Positions 9,447-10,713 of a stretch of DNA of 10,713 bases are shown in pieces. Source of the DNA: Monoraphidium neglectum (lineage: Eukaryota; Chlorophyta; Chlorophyceae; Sphaeropleales; Selenastraceae); NCBI RefSeq assembly GCF_000611645.1, contig NW_014011580.1:1-10713 (forward strand), given 5' to 3'. Numbering within the stretch: the first letter of the stretch is position 1; each line of letters starts with the position of its first letter. A program made the position numbers and the translations under genes. Under the pieces are notes generated by a model. That model did not search any database. It saw only the letters and a list, made by a program, of their open reading frames with translations, and was not told the DNA's origin.

Positions 9447-9656
9447 CACGCGCGCGCGTGCGCACGTGCGTGCACGTGCAAGTGCGTGCTTTGACTTGAA
9501 CAGCGCATCCAGCATGCCAGCCAAAGTTTTCGATCGTCCCCGGCGCGCACGCAGGTGTGGTTCCTGGACTTTGAGACCAGCCGGATCGCAGCAGCACCTG
9601 AGGAGTTCGATCAGGACATGGCAGACCTGCGCAGAGTCTTCCGCCGATCTGACTAG
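7159..9656 (+). CDS. Small protein-kinase-like protein, catalytic Asp replaced, seven-exon model
   Basis: Exons 7159-7351, 7565-7738, 7900-8011, 8205-8296, 8537-8688, 8993-9082 and 9555-9656 have GT-AG borders and join in phase to 304 residues plus TAG. An N-terminal region (about 1-150) is unrecognised. Then come a weak glycine loop near 151-159 (LGGYHVRLG), CVVK with the ATP-binding Lys169, an alpha-C-like helix with Glu186 (LKNEVLVYEHL), a YLFFLAT strand, and the loop VVHRAVRRRNMLV at 251-263, where the HRD Asp is Ala255 and Asn260 is kept. VWFLDFETS at 272-280 stands for the DFG strand. The protein stops 26 residues after that Asp, so the C-lobe is very short, as in some compact kinase-like families. 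It may be a pseudokinase or a decaying paralogue. The frame is open upstream of ATG 7159 to a possible acceptor at 7126, so further 5' exons are possible. The exon 2 donor could also be at 7733 or 7736 in the same phase. Confidence 0.7.
9360..9480 (+). repeat. (TG)41 plus mixed alternating tract, 121 bp, in the last kinase-gene intron
   Basis: (TG)41 at 9361-9442 continues into a GC/CA/CG mixture, and purines and pyrimidines alternate without a break from 9360 to 9480. It sits in the 9083-9554 intron, about 75 bp before the last acceptor, with GT on the sense strand. Such tracts favour left-handed Z-DNA under negative supercoiling. Confidence 0.95.
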
Positions 9657-10428
9657 GGCCACATTCGGAGTGAGTGCCCCGTGATCCCGTGCCATTGACA
9701 GAAAGGTGGCGATGGGGTATTACACGTGCTCCGCAACACCCAGCCCTCCACACTCACAGCCCCACCCTGGCGGCGCCTCGCCTGCATCTGTGGTGCAGGG
9801 TTCTTATAGGACTGATGGCACCTGGCCGTGAGCTTGTTCCTGCTAAGCATGTGTTTGTACATTAGCTTTCAGCATGGCTGATACGCGTCCCAGCATGCCC
9901 GGAGGCGGTAACAGTGGGAACGGCTTGCAGCAGCACGCCATCCTCATCAGCAGGCCAGTGCAGCCAAGGCAAGGTGATGAAGTGGCGATTTTGTTGCCAT
10001 CTACAGCAACTGCAGCAGCATTTGCAGCGGCCCCAAGCCGCTGCGCTCATTTTTTCACGGTACAAGGCACCGTTTCTTTGTCATAATTATTCGCCGGCGT
10101 GCTGGCACTCCACCGTTTGCCGTGCACTGGGCGGCTGGGTGGCGTGCGCGTGGCATCCCCCTGGATCAAGAGAAGTACCAACCAAAGTGGTGCCAATCGC
10201 TTGACACGGCCCGCTGGCACAACACCTGGGGCTGGCATGCTGCCCCAGGCGTTCAATGCTGCTGCAAAAAAAAAGGCTTTGGCTGGCCACGACGCATGCG
10301 ACCAGCAGTCAAGTGGGCAAGGGCACCAGGCAGCAAAGAAGGCAGTGCCTGGGACATAGTCGAGAATCTTGTTGATTATCGTGTTGTCGGTATGTACTGA
10401 ACTTGCTCCAGAATGTAAGAAGTACTGA
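9657..10428 (+). other. Probable 3' UTR and spacer of the kinase-like gene
   Basis: After the TAG at 9656 there are only short, mutually overlapping open frames with no recognised similarity, for example around 9874-10086 and 10099-10359. A nine-base A run lies near 10266. The first TGTAA is at 10414, immediately before repeat copy B starts. Confidence 0.45.
10414..10418 (+). terminator. Candidate TGTAA polyadenylation signal of the kinase-like gene
   Basis: This is the only TGTAA found between the kinase stop codon and the repeat copy B start at 10429. It would give a 3' UTR of about 760 nt. Its position at the unit boundary fits a tandem gene arrangement. Confidence 0.35.
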
Positions 10429-10713
10429 CGTCCTGCACGTGAAGCGAACTGGCGCCTGGCCTAGTGCGTTGCCAGGTGACCTCACTGCCGAGTACTTGAG
10501 TCTGCCGCATCACATTTTAGACCTACTCGCCGTAACTGGGACAAGAGCGTGTCGATCTCAGTCATTATCGCCGTTGCTGCGTTGCCAGCATGCCCACCCC
10601 ACGCCAGCGCCGACAGTCATTGCCTTGAACGGCGCGTGTGCCAACAAACCCCAAGTTAAACAACAAAGCCACTTTTTGGACAGCCATAACCTCTTATTAC
10701 TAGTAGAGTAGAG
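10429..10713 (+). repeat. Repeat copy B, running off the window end
   Basis: Aligns with 6328-6434 and 6931-7104 as one uninterrupted block, same orientation, about 4.1 kb downstream. Several differences from copy A are C/T or G/A changes. The alignment is still running at the window edge, so the repeat unit continues outside. In copy A the kinase-like exons begin about 50 bp after the equivalent point. Confidence 0.85.

Noticed and set aside
10099..10359. 86-codon open frame downstream of the kinase-like gene, Ala/Lys-rich
   Set aside because: It spans an A homopolymer, has no recognised domain, and sits between the kinase stop and its likely polyadenylation signal.
6328..10713. Repeat copies A and B as LTRs of a retrotransposon around the kinase-like gene
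   Set aside because: The copies are strongly diverged, no TG...CA ends, primer-binding site or polypurine tract is visible, and the interior holds no gag or pol sequence.

Overview
The window looks like nuclear DNA of a green alga, most likely a chlorophycean (Chlamydomonas/Volvox/Haematococcus side). The signs are GC-rich coding exons split by many 160-470 bp GT-AG introns, long (GT)n microsatellites, alanine- and glycine-rich low-complexity protein stretches, TGTAA motifs 3' of genes, and two recognisable plant/algal genes (a TIC21/PIC1-like chloroplast envelope protein and the ascorbate enzyme VTC2). The species cannot be fixed from the sequence. All gene models were assembled by eye from splice sites, reading phase and family resemblance.

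Layout. (1) 1-2580, plus strand: the last five coding exons of a TIC21/DUF3611 membrane protein gene (coding 56-2068, N-terminus outside the window), followed by a 3' region with a 20-bp tandem repeat. (2) 2440-5850, minus strand: a complete five-exon VTC2 gene (GDP-L-galactose phosphorylase, start 5681, stop 3022), convergent with TIC21; the nearest TGTAA signals predict overlapping 3' UTRs. (3) 5851-7104: no gene recognised, but 6328-7104 holds copy A of a diverged repeat whose copy B starts at 10429 and runs off the window end. Copy A carries about 496 bp that copy B lacks. (4) 7159-9656, plus strand: a seven-exon gene for a small protein-kinase-like protein (304 residues if the first ATG chosen is right). 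The exons join in phase and give an N-lobe with Lys and Glu, an HRD-like loop in which the catalytic Asp is Ala, and a DFE in place of DFG. (5) 9657-10713: probable 3' UTR ending near a TGTAA at 10414, then repeat copy B.

Two structural themes stand out. The repeat lies just 5' of the kinase exons and again just 3' of the gene, about 4.1 kb apart, so the window may hold one unit of a tandem array of kinase-like genes, with the next member starting just past the right edge. Also, each of the three genes carries one long (GT)n tract, always in an intron and always with GT on the sense strand; the one in the kinase gene belongs to a 121-bp perfectly alternating purine-pyrimidine run. TIC21 and VTC2 are both plastid/redox-related housekeeping genes, but nothing in the sequence shows that they act together; the kinase-like gene appears to be lineage-specific.
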